DNA of 64,000 nucleotides from Stenotrophomonas sp. VV52 (GTDB lineage Bacteria; Pseudomonadota; Gammaproteobacteria; Xanthomonadales; Xanthomonadaceae). Below the pieces are notes generated by a model. The model was given only the letters and a program-made list of their open reading frames with translations, did not search any database and was not told the origin of the DNA. Positions 44,589 through 57,200 of the stretch are shown piece by piece; position 1 is the stretch's first letter, and the number at the start of each line of letters is the position of its first letter. The translations under genes and the position numbers were made by a program. The stretch lies in the NCBI RefSeq assembly GCF_002893095.1, contig NZ_PKQQ01000006.1, positions 124,001-188,000 of the forward strand. The letters run 5' to 3'.

Positions 44589-47500
44589 TCAGTAATACCC
44601 CGAAAGGTTCAGGAAGAAGCCCTTGCTCTCATACCGCAGCTCGGTCAGGTCATCACTGAACTCCGTGAAGTTGTACCCGGCTCCAACCTTGAAGTTCTGC
44701 CCCACCTGCCGGTCCACCCCCACCAGCCAGCCCTTCCTGTCGCCCCCCTCGCGCACGTCCAGCCAGCGGTACTCGCCCATCGCCTCCCACTGCGCGAACA
44801 ACCGGTAGCGCAGCTGCAGGGCCGAGAAGTTGACCCGACTGTCCAGCCACGCGCCCTCGCCACGCCCGGTACGATAGTCGCCCCAGCGACCGGCCAGCTT
44901 GGCCGCCAGCTCCCAGCGGTCGGTCAGCTGCATCACCCCTTCAAACGACACGATCCGCGACTTCTGGTCGTACACGTTGCCGCCTTCCTGGCCCAGCGAC
45001 GCCACGTCATACAGATAGGTGTACTTGCCGAACGCCGCCCAGCGCGTGTTGTCGTGCGGGCGCCACGCAAAGCCCAGGTTGGACTCGACCAGTTTCGCGT
45101 CGGCCAGCGGGTTGCGCGCATCGTCGGTGTCGGCATAGTTGGCGCGCAGGGCGATGCGCCAGTCTTCGTTGACCTTGTACAGCAGCCGGTTGGTGGTCAC
45201 CCACTGGCGGCGCTCTTCGGCGCCTTCATCGCGGCGATACTCCAGCTTGCTGGTCCACTGCGTGTTGGCGTCGGTACGCCCGCCGTTGACGCTGTACGCG
45301 CGGCGGTCGACCCGGCCGGTGGTGGCGTCCAGGTTGCCATCCATCACGCTGAAGCCCAGCGTCCAGCCCTGCGACGGATAGAAATCCATGCCGAAGGTGT
45401 TGACCAGCCCCGCACTCTCGTCACGGCGGTCCTTGAGGTACTGGCTTTCGTTGAACACGTTGACCTGGTTGCTCAGCCGCCAGCGCTGGCCCAGCGTCCA
45501 CCCCGACTGCAGCCCGGTGTCGTTGTACAGCGGGTCGGTAGTGGTCCGGTCGGTGCTGTAGGTGTAGTTGCCGTAGAAGCTGTGCTCGGGCGTCATCCAG
45601 TATTCGCCTTCGAGCTTGGCGCCTTCGCCGCGGCTGCCGCTGCTGACTTCCGCACCCAGGCTGGAGCGGTTTCCGAACAGGTAGCGCGCGCCCAGCGTGG
45701 CCAGGTTGTTGTCTTCATAGGCGCCGCCGTCGTCGTCCACGGTCAGCTGCCCTACCCCGTACAGCTCCCACTTGGCGCCCAGGCGCTGCCGGTAGCTCAA
45801 CGCCGCCAGCGTACCGGCCACATCGACGCCGGCATTTTCCTCCTGCACCCGACGCAACTCGGCGCCGAGCTGGCCGTCGTTGCCCAGCCGCCAGTCCAGC
45901 GTCAGCTGCGACTGCTCCACCGCCACCTCGCCCCGCTCGGCACGGCTGTAGCGGCCGTACAGGCTGAGGTTGTCGGTGAAGTAGCCAAGGAACTCCGCCC
46001 CGTACTCTTCCAGCGCCAGCCCGCTGTCCATGCGCGAGACCGAGAACCCCGCATCGACGTCGCGCCACCACCCGCCCATGCTCCAGTCCTGTTCTGTCCA
46101 GCCCAGTTCGCGCAGGTTGGCACGCGCTTCCACCGCACGCGCGTCGCCCTTGCGGTCGGGACTGACCGGGTTGCGCTGGATGAAGCTCAGGCCGCCGTTG
46201 TCCGAGTAGAAGATCGGCGCGGCCGTGGCTTCGGTGCGGGTCTGTTCCAGCTTCAGGTAGGTGCCGCGCCCGGCCTGCAGGGTCAGGTCGGCGCCCATCA
46301 GGCTGTAGTCGTCGCCACTGCGGTTCTCGTCGACGTACGTGCCACCCAGCGCGACGTGATCGCCGAACCATTGCTTGCCGCGCACGCCTGCGCTGACGTC
46401 GTCGGTACTGAAGCCAAGCGGGATGTACTCGTAGTCCACCAGCAGCAGCTGGTCATAGCCGTCCAGCGGGGTGTCGCGGGTCAACGTGCGCACGTTCTCG
46501 CGGGTGATCTGCGCCAGCTCGCGGGTCAGGAACAGGCGGCCCTGGATCTCGTTGATCTCGTAATCCACGCCACGGGTCAGGTTGGTGCGCACCTCGGTAC
46601 GCCCCGTGGTGCGGTCGCGTACTTCCAGCACCACCTGCTCCGATCCGGGCAGCAGGTCGGTATGGCGCAGGTAGTAAAGGCTCCCGCCGGTGCCGAGGAA
46701 TTCGCTGTGGCCCAGTGCGGACTGCGCCTCGGAACCGAACGCCTTCAGCAGCGAGCGCGGATCGCCCAGCGGGGTGGTGGCGCGCGAGCGCCAGCTCACG
46801 GCCGCACCGTACAGCGAACGCACGTACTGCCCATATTCGGTGCCGGTGAAGCCGGTGGCGAAGTTGCCCCACAGCGCCTGGTTCTGGTCCCAGTCCACGC
46901 GCACGTACAACCGGCCCTGGGTGTCCACGTCGCGGTAAGTAGTCGAATCATCGCCGTACACCGGGTAGTACTGGTCCGGATCGAGGCGGCGGAACACATC
47001 GCGCGCGTCGGCATCCAGGAAGCCGTCGAACAGGCGCTTCAGCTCCTGGTCGTAGGTGTCTGCCTGTGCGGTGACCAGGTACTTCCCGCGATACTTGCTC
47101 TTCAGGTAGAACGCCAGCCGGCCCTCGCTGAGGAAGCTGTCGTCCTGGTCGCGATCGGCCGCGAGCGGGTCGAGGTTGCCGCTGGCGGTGTTGCTGGACA
47201 GCGTCACGTCGGCCAGCGCCACCAGGAAGCGGTAGCTGCCGGTCACGTCCACGTCCAGGGTGCGGGTCAGGGTCGGCGCGTCCAAGGCCTCCACCTGCAC
47301 GCTGTAACGGTGCTGGCCGATCGGCTCCAGGAACTCGGCGGCGAACTTCTGCTCCAGGTCCACCGGGAAGCTCTGCCCGTTGATCATCACCCGCGCGTTC
47401 GGGCTAAGGCCACGCCCGTAGATGCGCACGCGCGAACCGTAGATCGGGATGTTCTGCTGGCGCAGCGCGTTCTGACCGTAGATTGCGTTGCTGAGCTGCT

Positions 47501-48206
47501 GCGCCTGCGCGTCATCGCCACTGAGCACGCGGCCCAGCGAACGCTGCACGTCGTCGCGCACCAGTTGGGTGCCGCGCTCGTAATCGGTGGGCAGCACCAG
47601 CTGGAAGCGCTGCACGCTGGTTTCGTCGAAGGAACCGTCGCGGCCGTAGGCGCGGGCGATGTACTGCAGGTCGTCGCCCACACGCAGGTTGAGGTTGTCG
47701 GGCAGCTGGCCATCCCACTCGGTGTTGGCCACGTAGTCCACGGGCATGTCGATGCGCGCCAGCGGCGTGACCAGATCGGTATCGCTGCCGCGGTAGATCA
47801 CCACTTCCAGCCGCTCGATGAACGACGAATAGTTGTTGTAACCATGGAAGCGCAGCGGCTTGGTCAACCGGCCGTTCTCGAACGGCGCCATCGAACCGGT
47901 CTGCACGTTGAGCACCGGCGCGGACAGGGCGGGGTCTTCGGTGGCCCACACCACCGCGCCGTCCGGCAGCTCGGTGGACGAGGCCGTGACCGAGCCGGGC
48001 GCCTCGGCGACCGGCGCGTCCGGCCCAACGGCGGGATGCAGCTGAAGCAGCAGGTCGTTGCCCTGCCGGCAGCCGTCCACGCCGCACAGCGTGGCGGGCA
48101 CCTCGGGAGCGGGCTGGGGCTGCTGGACCTGGGCTTCGGCCTGGGCTGCCGGCAGCCAGAGGACCAGCAGGAGCATCAGGGCGCTGAGTGAGGTCTGGGT
48201 GGTCAT
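44589..48206 (-). CDS. large outer-membrane beta-barrel protein paired with the giant repeat protein
   Basis: I choose the ATG at 48206 (1205 residues) because GAGGAG lies 6 bases upstream; the ATG at 48212 abuts that site. A signal peptide (LMLLLVLWLPAAQAEA, to about residue 25) is followed by about 300 residues of soluble beta-rich domain (RVRIYGRGLSPNARVMINGQ). After about residue 370 alternating aromatic/charged strands occur (LSLYGRYSRAERGEVAVEQS, WELYGVGQLTVDDD), ending in the outer-membrane signal FFLNLSGYY. It starts 10 bases after the giant gene stop, so they are coupled. It may anchor, export or display the giant protein; this is inference. Family name not known to me. Confidence 0.78.
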   Translation of the reverse strand: MTTQTSLSALMLLLVLWLPAAQAEAQVQQPQPAPEVPATLCGVDGCRQGNDLLLQLHPAVGPDAPVAEAPGSVTASSTELPDGAVVWATEDPALSAPVLNVQTGSMAPFENGRLTKPLRFHGYNNYSSFIERLEVVIYRGSDTDLVTPLARIDMPVDYVANTEWDGQLPDNLNLRVGDDLQYIARAYGRDGSFDETSVQRFQLVLPTDYERGTQLVRDDVQRSLGRVLSGDDAQAQQLSNAIYGQNALRQQNIPIYGSRVRIYGRGLSPNARVMINGQSFPVDLEQKFAAEFLEPIGQHRYSVQVEALDAPTLTRTLDVDVTGSYRFLVALADVTLSSNTASGNLDPLAADRDQDDSFLSEGRLAFYLKSKYRGKYLVTAQADTYDQELKRLFDGFLDADARDVFRRLDPDQYYPVYGDDSTTYRDVDTQGRLYVRVDWDQNQALWGNFATGFTGTEYGQYVRSLYGAAVSWRSRATTPLGDPRSLLKAFGSEAQSALGHSEFLGTGGSLYYLRHTDLLPGSEQVVLEVRDRTTGRTEVRTNLTRGVDYEINEIQGRLFLTRELAQITRENVRTLTRDTPLDGYDQLLLVDYEYIPLGFSTDDVSAGVRGKQWFGDHVALGGTYVDENRSGDDYSLMGADLTLQAGRGTYLKLEQTRTEATAAPIFYSDNGGLSFIQRNPVSPDRKGDARAVEARANLRELGWTEQDWSMGGWWRDVDAGFSVSRMDSGLALEEYGAEFLGYFTDNLSLYGRYSRAERGEVAVEQSQLTLDWRLGNDGQLGAELRRVQEENAGVDVAGTLAALSYRQRLGAKWELYGVGQLTVDDDGGAYEDNNLATLGARYLFGNRSSLGAEVSSGSRGEGAKLEGEYWMTPEHSFYGNYTYSTDRTTTDPLYNDTGLQSGWTLGQRWRLSNQVNVFNESQYLKDRRDESAGLVNTFGMDFYPSQGWTLGFSVMDGNLDATTGRVDRRAYSVNGGRTDANTQWTSKLEYRRDEGAEERRQWVTTNRLLYKVNEDWRIALRANYADTDDARNPLADAKLVESNLGFAWRPHDNTRWAAFGKYTYLYDVASLGQEGGNVYDQKSRIVSFEGVMQLTDRWELAAKLAGRWGDYRTGRGEGAWLDSRVNFSALQLRYRLFAQWEAMGEYRWLDVREGGDRKGWLVGVDRQVGQNFKVGAGYNFTEFSDDLTELRYESKGFFLNLSGYY

Positions 48207-48216
48207 GGTCATCTCC

Positions 48217-51200
48217 TCAGCGGTCCGCACGGGTGGCGGGGCGATCCGGTGCAGCGGGCTGCACCTGGACCTGCACGTGCGCGGCGACGTCCGCAGGCAG
48301 GCGCGGCAGCAGTGCGTTTCGCAGTGCCTCCGCGCGCTGTCCGGCAAGCGCGGGTGTCGCCTGCCCCTTCACGACGTTGACCCGTCCACCGCCTTGGGCC
48401 TGAAGCGTGCTTGCGGCATGCGCCAGCACCGCCTCGGCGGCTGCACCGAGCGTTGCCTGGCCGGGAACGAACAACGCTTCGCCGACCTCCAGCACCTGTT
48501 GAGGACGTTGCGGTGGCCCTTCGCCCAGCTGTCCGTCCGGCATGCCCACGCCGAAGTCGAAGCGCACCGGCAGCCCCGGGGTGATCCGGCGTACCAGCGG
48601 ATTGCGCGTGGTGAAGCGCGCCTCGGCCGGCAACGTGGTCGGGTCGACCTTGAGGATGAAGTTGCGTCCGCGTGCCTGGCCACCATTGATGCCGACCAGG
48701 TGGTAGCGACCCCAGGCGTCGGTTTCGATCACGAGACCTTCCACCGACACGACGCGCACACCGGGTATGCCGCGTTCGCCGGGGTCCTGTGCGCCATTGC
48801 CGTTGCGGTCGTCGAACACGCTGCCAATGACCAGGCTTTCGTCCAGCAGCGGGTCGCCGATCACCTCGACATCGGCAGAGGCCACGTTGCTGATGGTCGT
48901 CCCCAGCACGTCGTTGGCAGTGATGCGGTTGGTGTGGATGCCCACGCCCACGCCGGCGCCGACGCGCAGGTAATACACCAGCGTGGCGCTGCCACCGGCC
49001 GGGATGTCCACCCCGTCGATGCGCAGCGGCGCAATGCCGCTGGCGCGGGCCGCGTTGTCGGCGTCCTGGACCTCGAGGCTGCCCGGGATGAAGGTGAAGC
49101 CGCTCGGCAGGGTGTCGTACAGGGTTGCGCCCAGCGCGTCGACGTCGCCCATGTTTTCCACGGTGACCACGTAGCGCACCACATCGCCCACCTGCACGCT
49201 GCGCTGGGTGGCCTGCTTGGTCAGCCGCAGCACGATCGTATCGGCGGTGACCACCACGTTGACCCAGCCTTCCACGCACACCGGCGTGGGCAACGAACGG
49301 TCGCAGATGTTGTAGCTGAAGTTGTCCAGCCCGCTGTAGCCGACGAAGGCGGTGTAGACGCAGTCGCCATTCGCGCAGGTGGCACCGCCGCTGGACGCGG
49401 CACGACCCAGGCGCATGGAGGCCGGATTGATGGTCGCCCCGCTGGTGGTCAGGTTGTCCAGCAACGGAACCGTGGTAGTGGTACCGCTGAGCACGGTGAT
49501 GTTCTCATCCACCACGTCCACGTCGTTCGGGCCGGTCTGCACGGTCACCGTGGCGCTGCTGCAGTTCTCCGGCGTGGCTTCCGAGCAGACGCTGTAGGTG
49601 AAACTGTCCGTGCCACTGAAGTTGGTCATCGGGACATAGCGCAACCGGGCATTCGGAAGCACCGAGGCCGTTCCCATCGTGGGCGCGGCGCTGACGGTGA
49701 CCACCACGTCGTCCGGATTGATCGGCGTGCCATTGGCAACGTCGTTGGCCAGCACCGGGACGTCCACCGCAACGCCTTGCGGCGTGGTCGCCTGGTCGTC
49801 GCTGGCTACCGGCATTGCGTTGGGTGCAGCGGCCAGCGTCACCGACAGCGTGCCGGTGTCGCACACGGTCGGCTGCGCTACCAGGCAGATCTGGTAGGTG
49901 GTGGTGTAGGTCGTTCCCGGGGTACCCGGCGCCACGGTCACGCTGCCGTCGGGCTGGATGGTCAGCGCCGGGGTGTTGACCGGGGTCAGCACCACGGAGG
50001 AGGGATCCACCGGCGCACCATCGAGCGTGTCGTTGTCCAGCACGTTGCCCAGGCCACTGCCGCCGCCCGGAGGTGCATCGGGCACGGTGTCGTCTGCCGC
50101 CACCACCACACCCGCATTGGCAAGGGTGACCGACACCGTGCCGACATCGCACACCGCCGGCTGCGTCACCAGGCAGATCTGGTAGGTGGTGGTGTAGGTG
50201 GTGCCAGGCGTACCGGCCGCCACATCCACGCGGCCATCGGGCTGGATGGTGATCGCCGCCGTGTTGGCCGGGGTCAGCACCACGGTGGTCGGATCGAGTG
50301 CCGCGTTGTTGTACGTGTCGTTGGTCAACACATTGGCTACACCGGTCGCACCGGTGACCGGTACGTTCGCCACGGTGTCATCGACCGCGTCGAGCAGGCC
50401 CGGCGTGCTGGCCAGGGTGACCGACACGGTGCCGATGTCGCATACCGCAGGTTGCGCCACCAGGCAGATGCGATAGGTCGTGGTGTAGGTCACGCCCGGC
50501 GTACCGGCCGCCACGTCCAGGCTGCCGTTGGGCTGGATGGTCAGTGCGGTGGTGTTGTTGGGGGTCAACTGCACCGTGGCCGGATCCAGCGCGGCGCCGT
50601 TGAAGGTGTCATTGGCCAGCACGTTCACCACACCGAGCGCACCGGTGGCCGGCACGTTGGTGAGGGTGTCATCCACCGCGTCCAGGGTGCTGGCAGTCAC
50701 TGCAACGGCGACCGAGGCGGTATCGCACACATTGAGATTGGGTGCGGGCAGGCACGCCTGATAGGTGAAACTGTCGTTGCCGGTAAAGCCCGCATTGGGC
50801 GTGTAGCTGATGGTGTTGTCGCCGTTGACCAGGGCAACGCCATTGCTCGGCGGGGCCAGGACCGTGATCACCGGGTTGACGGGCAGCGTGTCGTTGGCAG
50901 CCACGTTGAGCACGGTCGTGCCAGCGCCAGCGGCCAGACTGTCATCGATGGCATCCGGACGCACCGCCACCAGTGCGGTCGCCTGGGCACAGTTGGTGGG
51001 CTGTGCGTTTTCACACACCTGGTACGCAAGGGTGGCCGCAGACGGCGGCGTCCCCGGCGCCACCGTGACCACGCCTGTCGACGCAATGCTGTAGCCCGCA
51101 ACCGGCGTCACCAGCGTGGCGGTGACCGGCGTGGTCCCCGGCACGATCGGTGCACCGTTGAAGGTGTCGTTGAGCAGCACGCTGGGCGTGTTGCCACCGG

Positions 51201-54200
51201 CCGCAGGTGCAATGGGCGTGCCACTGAAGTCGTCGCCCACGGCGGCCAGCGACGTGGCGGTCACGGTCAGGCTGACCGACGCCGTGTCGCAGACACTGGC
51301 GCCCGGGGCAGGCAGGCACACCTGGTAGGTGAAGGTATCGCTGCCGCTGAAACCGGCATTCGGGGTGTAGCTGATGGTGTTGTCGCCGTTGACCACGACG
51401 GTGCCGTTGGTCGGCGCCGCCGGAACGGTGATGACCGGGTTGAGCGGCAGCGTGTCGTTGGCGGTGACGTTGAGCACCGTGGTGGCGCCTGCACCGGCCG
51501 ACAGCGTGTCATCGGCAGCGACCGGACTCACCGCGACCACCGCGGCGGCCTGCGCGCAGTTGGTCGGCACGGCGGTCTCGCACACTTGGTAGCCCAGGGT
51601 GGTGGCCGCCGGCGTGGTACCCGGCGCAACCGTCACCACGCCGTTGGCGCCCATGCCGTAGCCCGCGACCGGCGCGAGCAGCGTGGCGGTCACCGGCGTC
51701 GTGCCCGGCACGATCGGTGCACCGTTGAAGGTGTCGTTGAGCAGCACGCTGGCGGTAGTGCCGCCCGTGGACGGTGCAATCGGGGCAGCGGTGAAGTCGT
51801 CGTTGGTCGCGGCGACACTGGTGGCCGCAATGGTGAGGGTCACGGTCGCGGTATCGCACACAGCGGCGGCAGGCGCCGGCAGGCAGGCCTGGTAGGTGAA
51901 GCTGTCCGGACCGGTGTAGCCGGCGTTGGGGGTGTAGCTGATGGTGCCGTCGGGGTTGAACACGGCCGTGCCGTTGGTCGGCGCGACCGGGAGGCTCAGG
52001 GTCGGCGTGGCCGGCAGGGTGTCGTTGCTGGTGACGCTGAGCACGGTGGTGGCACCGGCCGCGGCGTTCAGCGTGTCATCGACGACCACCGGGCTGACCG
52101 CAACCACCGCGGTGGACTGCGCGCAGTTGGTCGGCACGGCGACTTCGCAGACCTGGTAGTTGAGCGTGGTTGCGGCCGGGGAAGTACCGGCTGCAACCGT
52201 GACCACACCATCGGGGGCGATGCTGTAGCCCGCGACCGGCGTGACCAGGGACGCCGCCACCGGCGTGGTGCCCGGCACGATCGGCGCACCGTTGAAGGTG
52301 TCGTTGAGCAGGACGCTGGCGGTGCTGCCACCGCTGGCCGGCGCAATCGGCGCGGCGGTGAAGTCGTCGGCGGTGGCGGCCAGCGTGGTGGCGCTGACGG
52401 TGATGGTCAGCGTGGCGGTATCGCACACTGCGGCACCCGGCGCCGGCAGGCAGACCTGGTAGGTGAGCGTGTCCGGACCGGTGTAGCCCGGCGTGGGGGT
52501 GTAGCTGATCGTGCCGTCGGGGTTGGCCACGGCACTGCCGTTGCCAGGCGCCACGCTGACGGTGACGGTCGGATTGGTCGGCACGGTGTCGTTGGCCAGT
52601 ACGTTGAACACCGTCGTGGTACCGGTGGTGGCCGGCAAGGCATCGTCGGCTGCATCGGGACTGACCGCAACGACCACGCTGGACCCGGCACAGTTGGTGG
52701 GCACCGCGTTCTCGCAGACCTGGTAGTTCAGCGTGACTGCAGCGGGTACGGTGCCGGGCGCGACGGTGATCACGCCGTTGGCGTCCATGCTGTAGCCGGT
52801 CACCGGGGTGAGCAGGGTCGCGCTCACGGCGGTGGTGCCGGGCACGATGGGAGCACCGTTGAAGGTGTCGTTGAGCAGCACGCTGGCGGTGGTGCCACCG
52901 GCGGCCGGTGCAACGGGCGTGCCGGTGAAGTCGTCAGCGGTCGCCGTGATGCTGCTGGTCCCTACCGTCACGTTGACCGTGGCGGTGTCGCACACTGCGG
53001 CACCGGGCGCCGGCAGGCACAGCTGATAGGTGAAGGTGTCCGGACCGGTGAAACCGGTAGTGGGCGTATAGCTGATAGTGCCGTCGCCGTTGACGGTGGT
53101 GGACCCGTTGGTGGGCGCCACCGCAACCGTGACCGTCGGATTGACCGGTGCGGTGTCATTGGCCAGCACGTTCAGTACGGTGGTGGTGCCGGCAGTGGCG
53201 GGCAAAGCGTCGGCCACTGCATCCGGGCTGACCGCGACCACGGCGGTGGCACCGGCACAGTTGGTCGGGACTGCGTTTTCGCAAACCTGGTAGTTCAGGG
53301 TGACCGCAGCGGGCGTGGTGCCGGCCGCCACGGTGATCACACCGTTGGGCGCCATGCTGTAGCCGGTGACCGGCGTGGACAGGGTTGCAGTAACGGGCGT
53401 GGTGCCAGGCACGATGGGCGCACCGCTGAAGCTGTCGTTGAGCAGCACGCTGGGGGTGCTGCCACCCGTGGCGGGCGCGATCGGCGTGGCGGTGAAGTCA
53501 TCGTTGCTGGCGGTCAGGGTGGTGGCGCTGACGGTCACCGCGACAGTGGCGGTGTCGCAGACCCCGGCCCCCGGCACCGGCAGGCACAGCTGGTAGGTAA
53601 AGGAGTCCGCACCGGTGTAAGCACCGTTCGGCGTGTAGCCGATGCTGCCGTCGCCATTGGCCACGGCGGTGCCGTTGGCCGGTGCGCCGACAATGCTCAC
53701 CACCGGATTGAGCGGCGCCGCGTCATTGGCCAGCACGTTGAGCACGGTGCTGGTGCCAGCGGTGGCCGGCAGCGCGTCATCGACTGCATCCGGGCTGACC
53801 GCGACCACCGCCGTCGCAGCAGCACAGTTGGTCGGCAAAGCGGTTTCGCAGACCTGGTAACCCAGGGTCACCGCTGCAGGCGTGGTCCCGGCCGCCACGG
53901 TGATTACCCCGGTGGGGGCCATGGTGTAGCCGGGCACCGCATTGAGCAGCGTGGCGGTGACCGGCGTGGTGCCCGGCACGATGGCCGCACCGTTGAACGT
54001 GTCGTTGAGCAGCACGCTGGCGGTACTGCCACCGGCCGCCGGCGCGATCGGGGTGGCGGTGTAGTTGTCGTTGGCGGCGGTGAGCGTGGTGGCGCTGACC
54101 GTGATCGCCACCGTGGCGGTATCGCAGACGCTGCCATGCGGCGCCGGCAGGCACAGCTGGTAGGTCAGGGAGTCCGGGCCCACGAACGGGCCGGTGGGGG

Positions 54201-57200
54201 TGTAGCTGAGGCTGCCATCGGCGTTCACCACGGCGGTGCCGCCGACCGGGACCACGGTGATCGTGACCACCGGCGATACCGGCGCAAGGTCATTGGCCAG
54301 CACGTTGAGCACGGTGGTGGCCCCGGCGGTGGCCGGCAGCACGTCGTTGACCGCGTCCGGGCTCATCACCACCACCGCAGTTGCGGCGGCACAGTTGCTG
54401 GGCAACGCGGTTTCGCAGACCTGGTAGTTCAGCGCGACCGAGCCCGGCGGGGTGCCGGCAGCCACCGAGACCACGCCGTTGGCAGCCATGCTGTAACCCG
54501 ACACCAGCGTGGTCAACGATGCCGTCACCGGCGTGGTGCCCGGGACGATCGCTGCACCATTGAAGGTGTCGTTGAGCAGCACGCTGGGCGTGCTTCCACC
54601 GGCGGGCGGGATCGGGCTGGCACTGTAATCGTCGTTGACCGCGACCAGTGCGGCGGCGGCGATGCTGATCGCCACCTGCGCGCTGTCGCAGACAGCGCCA
54701 TCCGGTGCTGGCAGGCAGACCTGGTAGGTGAGCGTGTCCGCACCACTCTGCCCGGCGGTGGCGGTGTACTGCAGGGTGCCATCGGCCGCGAGCACGCCGG
54801 TGCCCTTGGTCGGGGCCAGAGTCACGGTGAAGGTGGCGCCGGCCGGCACGTTGTCGTTGGCGGCCAGATTGAAGCTGCCCGGCTGGGTCCCTGTGACCGC
54901 GACGCTGTCGTCCAGCGCATCCGGCGCGATCAGCACCTGCACCGCAGCGGTGTCGCAGTTGGTGGTGGAGCCCAGTTCGCACAGCTGGTAGGTGAGCGTA
55001 GTGGCGCCGGCCGGGGCGAAGCTGGCCACGTTGATCACACCGGCCGCATCCATGCTGAAGCCCGTCGGCGCGCCGACCAGGTTCACGGTGACCTGCAGTG
55101 GATTGGCCGCTGCACCGTTGAAGGTGTCGTTACCCAGCACGCTGGGCGTACTGCCACCGATGCCCGGCGCGAAGGCCGGTGTACGGAAGTTGTCGTCCAG
55201 CGCATCCAGGGTGTTGGCAATGACGGTGATGTTCACCGTGCCGGTAGCGCAGGTGCCGGCGTCAGGTGCGGGTAGGCAGACCTGGTACTGCAGCGTCTGC
55301 GCACCGGCGCCGGCCGGGGTGTAGACGAAGGTGCCATCGGCCTGCAGCACGAAGCTGCCCGCCGCCGGGGGCGTCAGCACGCTGTAGGTGGAACCGGCGG
55401 GCGCGTTGTCGTTGAGGCTGACATCGCCCGGCAGCGGCTGGCCGGCCGGGGTGGTGTAGGTGTCATTGGCGGCCGCGGGCGCGATCAGCAATGCCACCTG
55501 CGCGGTGTCGCAGTTGCTGGTGGTACCCGCTTCGCACAGTTCATAGGTGAGACTCACCGCGCCTGCAGCGGCACCTGCAGGTACGTTGATCACGCCAGCA
55601 CTGGTGATGGTGTAGCCCGGCGGCGGTGCATTGACCAGGCTCAGCGTGACCTGGGCGGCGGCGGCAGGCGCGCCGTTGTACAGGTCATTGCCCAGCACCG
55701 ACGGCGTGCTGCCGCCGGTGACCGGCGAGATCGCGGGGGCGGTGAACGGGTCGTCCACCGCGTCGACCGTGTTGGCCGCAATCACCAGCGTGGCGGTGGT
55801 GGATGCGCATACCGCCGAGTTCGGCGCAGGCAGGCAGACCTGGTAGGTGAAGCTGTTGCTGCCGGTGCTGCCAGCGGGCGAGGTGTAGGTAAAGGTGCCG
55901 TCGTCGTTGAACACCAGCGTGCCCACGGTCGGCTGGGTGAGCGCGGCGAACACCGCGCCGGCCGGCGGCGCATCGTTGGTGCCAACGTTGCCGTTGACCG
56001 CCTGCCCGGACTGCACATTGAACGTATCCGGTTGCGCCGGCGGGCTGACCAGCACCTGCACATTGGCGGTGCTGCAGTTGGCCGGCACCGCGTTTTCGCA
56101 CAGCTGGTAGCTGAGCGCGGTGGCACCGGCGGGCACGCCAGCCGCCACCGTGATCACACCGGTGGACGCATCCAGCGTGTACCCGGCCACGCCGCCCTGC
56201 AGGGTGGCGGTGACGGTGCCCGGGGTGACCACGACGCCGTTGAGCGTGTCGTTGCCAAGCACGCTCGGCGTGCTGCCGCCGGTCAGCGCCGACACCGGCG
56301 TCGGGAACAGGTCATCGTTGGCCATCAGCGCATTCGCGCCCAAGGTCACCGTTACGAGCGCGGTGTCGCAGACCCCGGCGGGACTAGGCAGGCACACCTG
56401 GTATCCAAACGTGTCGGTTCCGGTGGCACCGGCAGCGGGCGTGTAGGTGAAGGAACCCTCCGCATTGACGGTGACGCTGCCCTTGGTCGGCGCAGCACCG
56501 CTGGCGGTGAATGCCGAGCCGGCGGGGGTGTTGTCGTTGCTGCCGACGTTGCCCGACACCGGCTGCCCGGCGCCGGGCGTGGTGACGGCGTCGTCGACCG
56601 CATCCGGTGCCACCACCAGCTGCACGCTGGCGGTGTCGCACAGCGTGGGTGCGGCAGTCACGCAGATGCGGTAGGCCAGGCTGACCGGACCGGCCACGGC
56701 ATTGGCCGGCACGCTGATGAGCCCCGCTGCATCCAGGGTGTAACCGGCCGGTGCCGTGATCAGGGTGGTGGTCAGATTGGCGGACGACACAGGGGTGGCG
56801 TTGAACGTGTCGTTGGCAAGTACGCTGGTGCTGGTAGTGCCACCTGACGCCGCCGGGATCGCCGGGGTGCTGAAGTCATCGTTGACGGCGTCGATGACGT
56901 TGGCGGTGAGGTTGACGGTGACCGTGGCGGTGTCGCACACGCTGCCATTGGGCGCGGGCAGGCACAGCTGGTAGGCGAACGTATCGGTTCCGGCGGCCCC
57001 CGCGTTGGCGGTGTAGGTGAATGCACCGGTGGACTGCAACACCACGCTGCCCTGGGTGGGGGCGGCGCCGGCCTGCGCGAAGGTGGCGCCGGCAACGGAG
57101 TTGTCGTTGCTGCTGACGTCCGCGTTGACGGCCTGGCCGGCCTGGACGGCAACGCTGTCGTCCACCGCGTTGGGGCTGACGATCAACGCGACGTTGGCAC

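Noticed and set aside
48058..55275. 2405-codon plus-strand open frame over the giant gene
   Set aside because: Its repeats are the mirror of the 567-bp repeats of the real gene; composition (Arg, His, Gly) is that of an antisense shadow and there is no signal peptide or start site.
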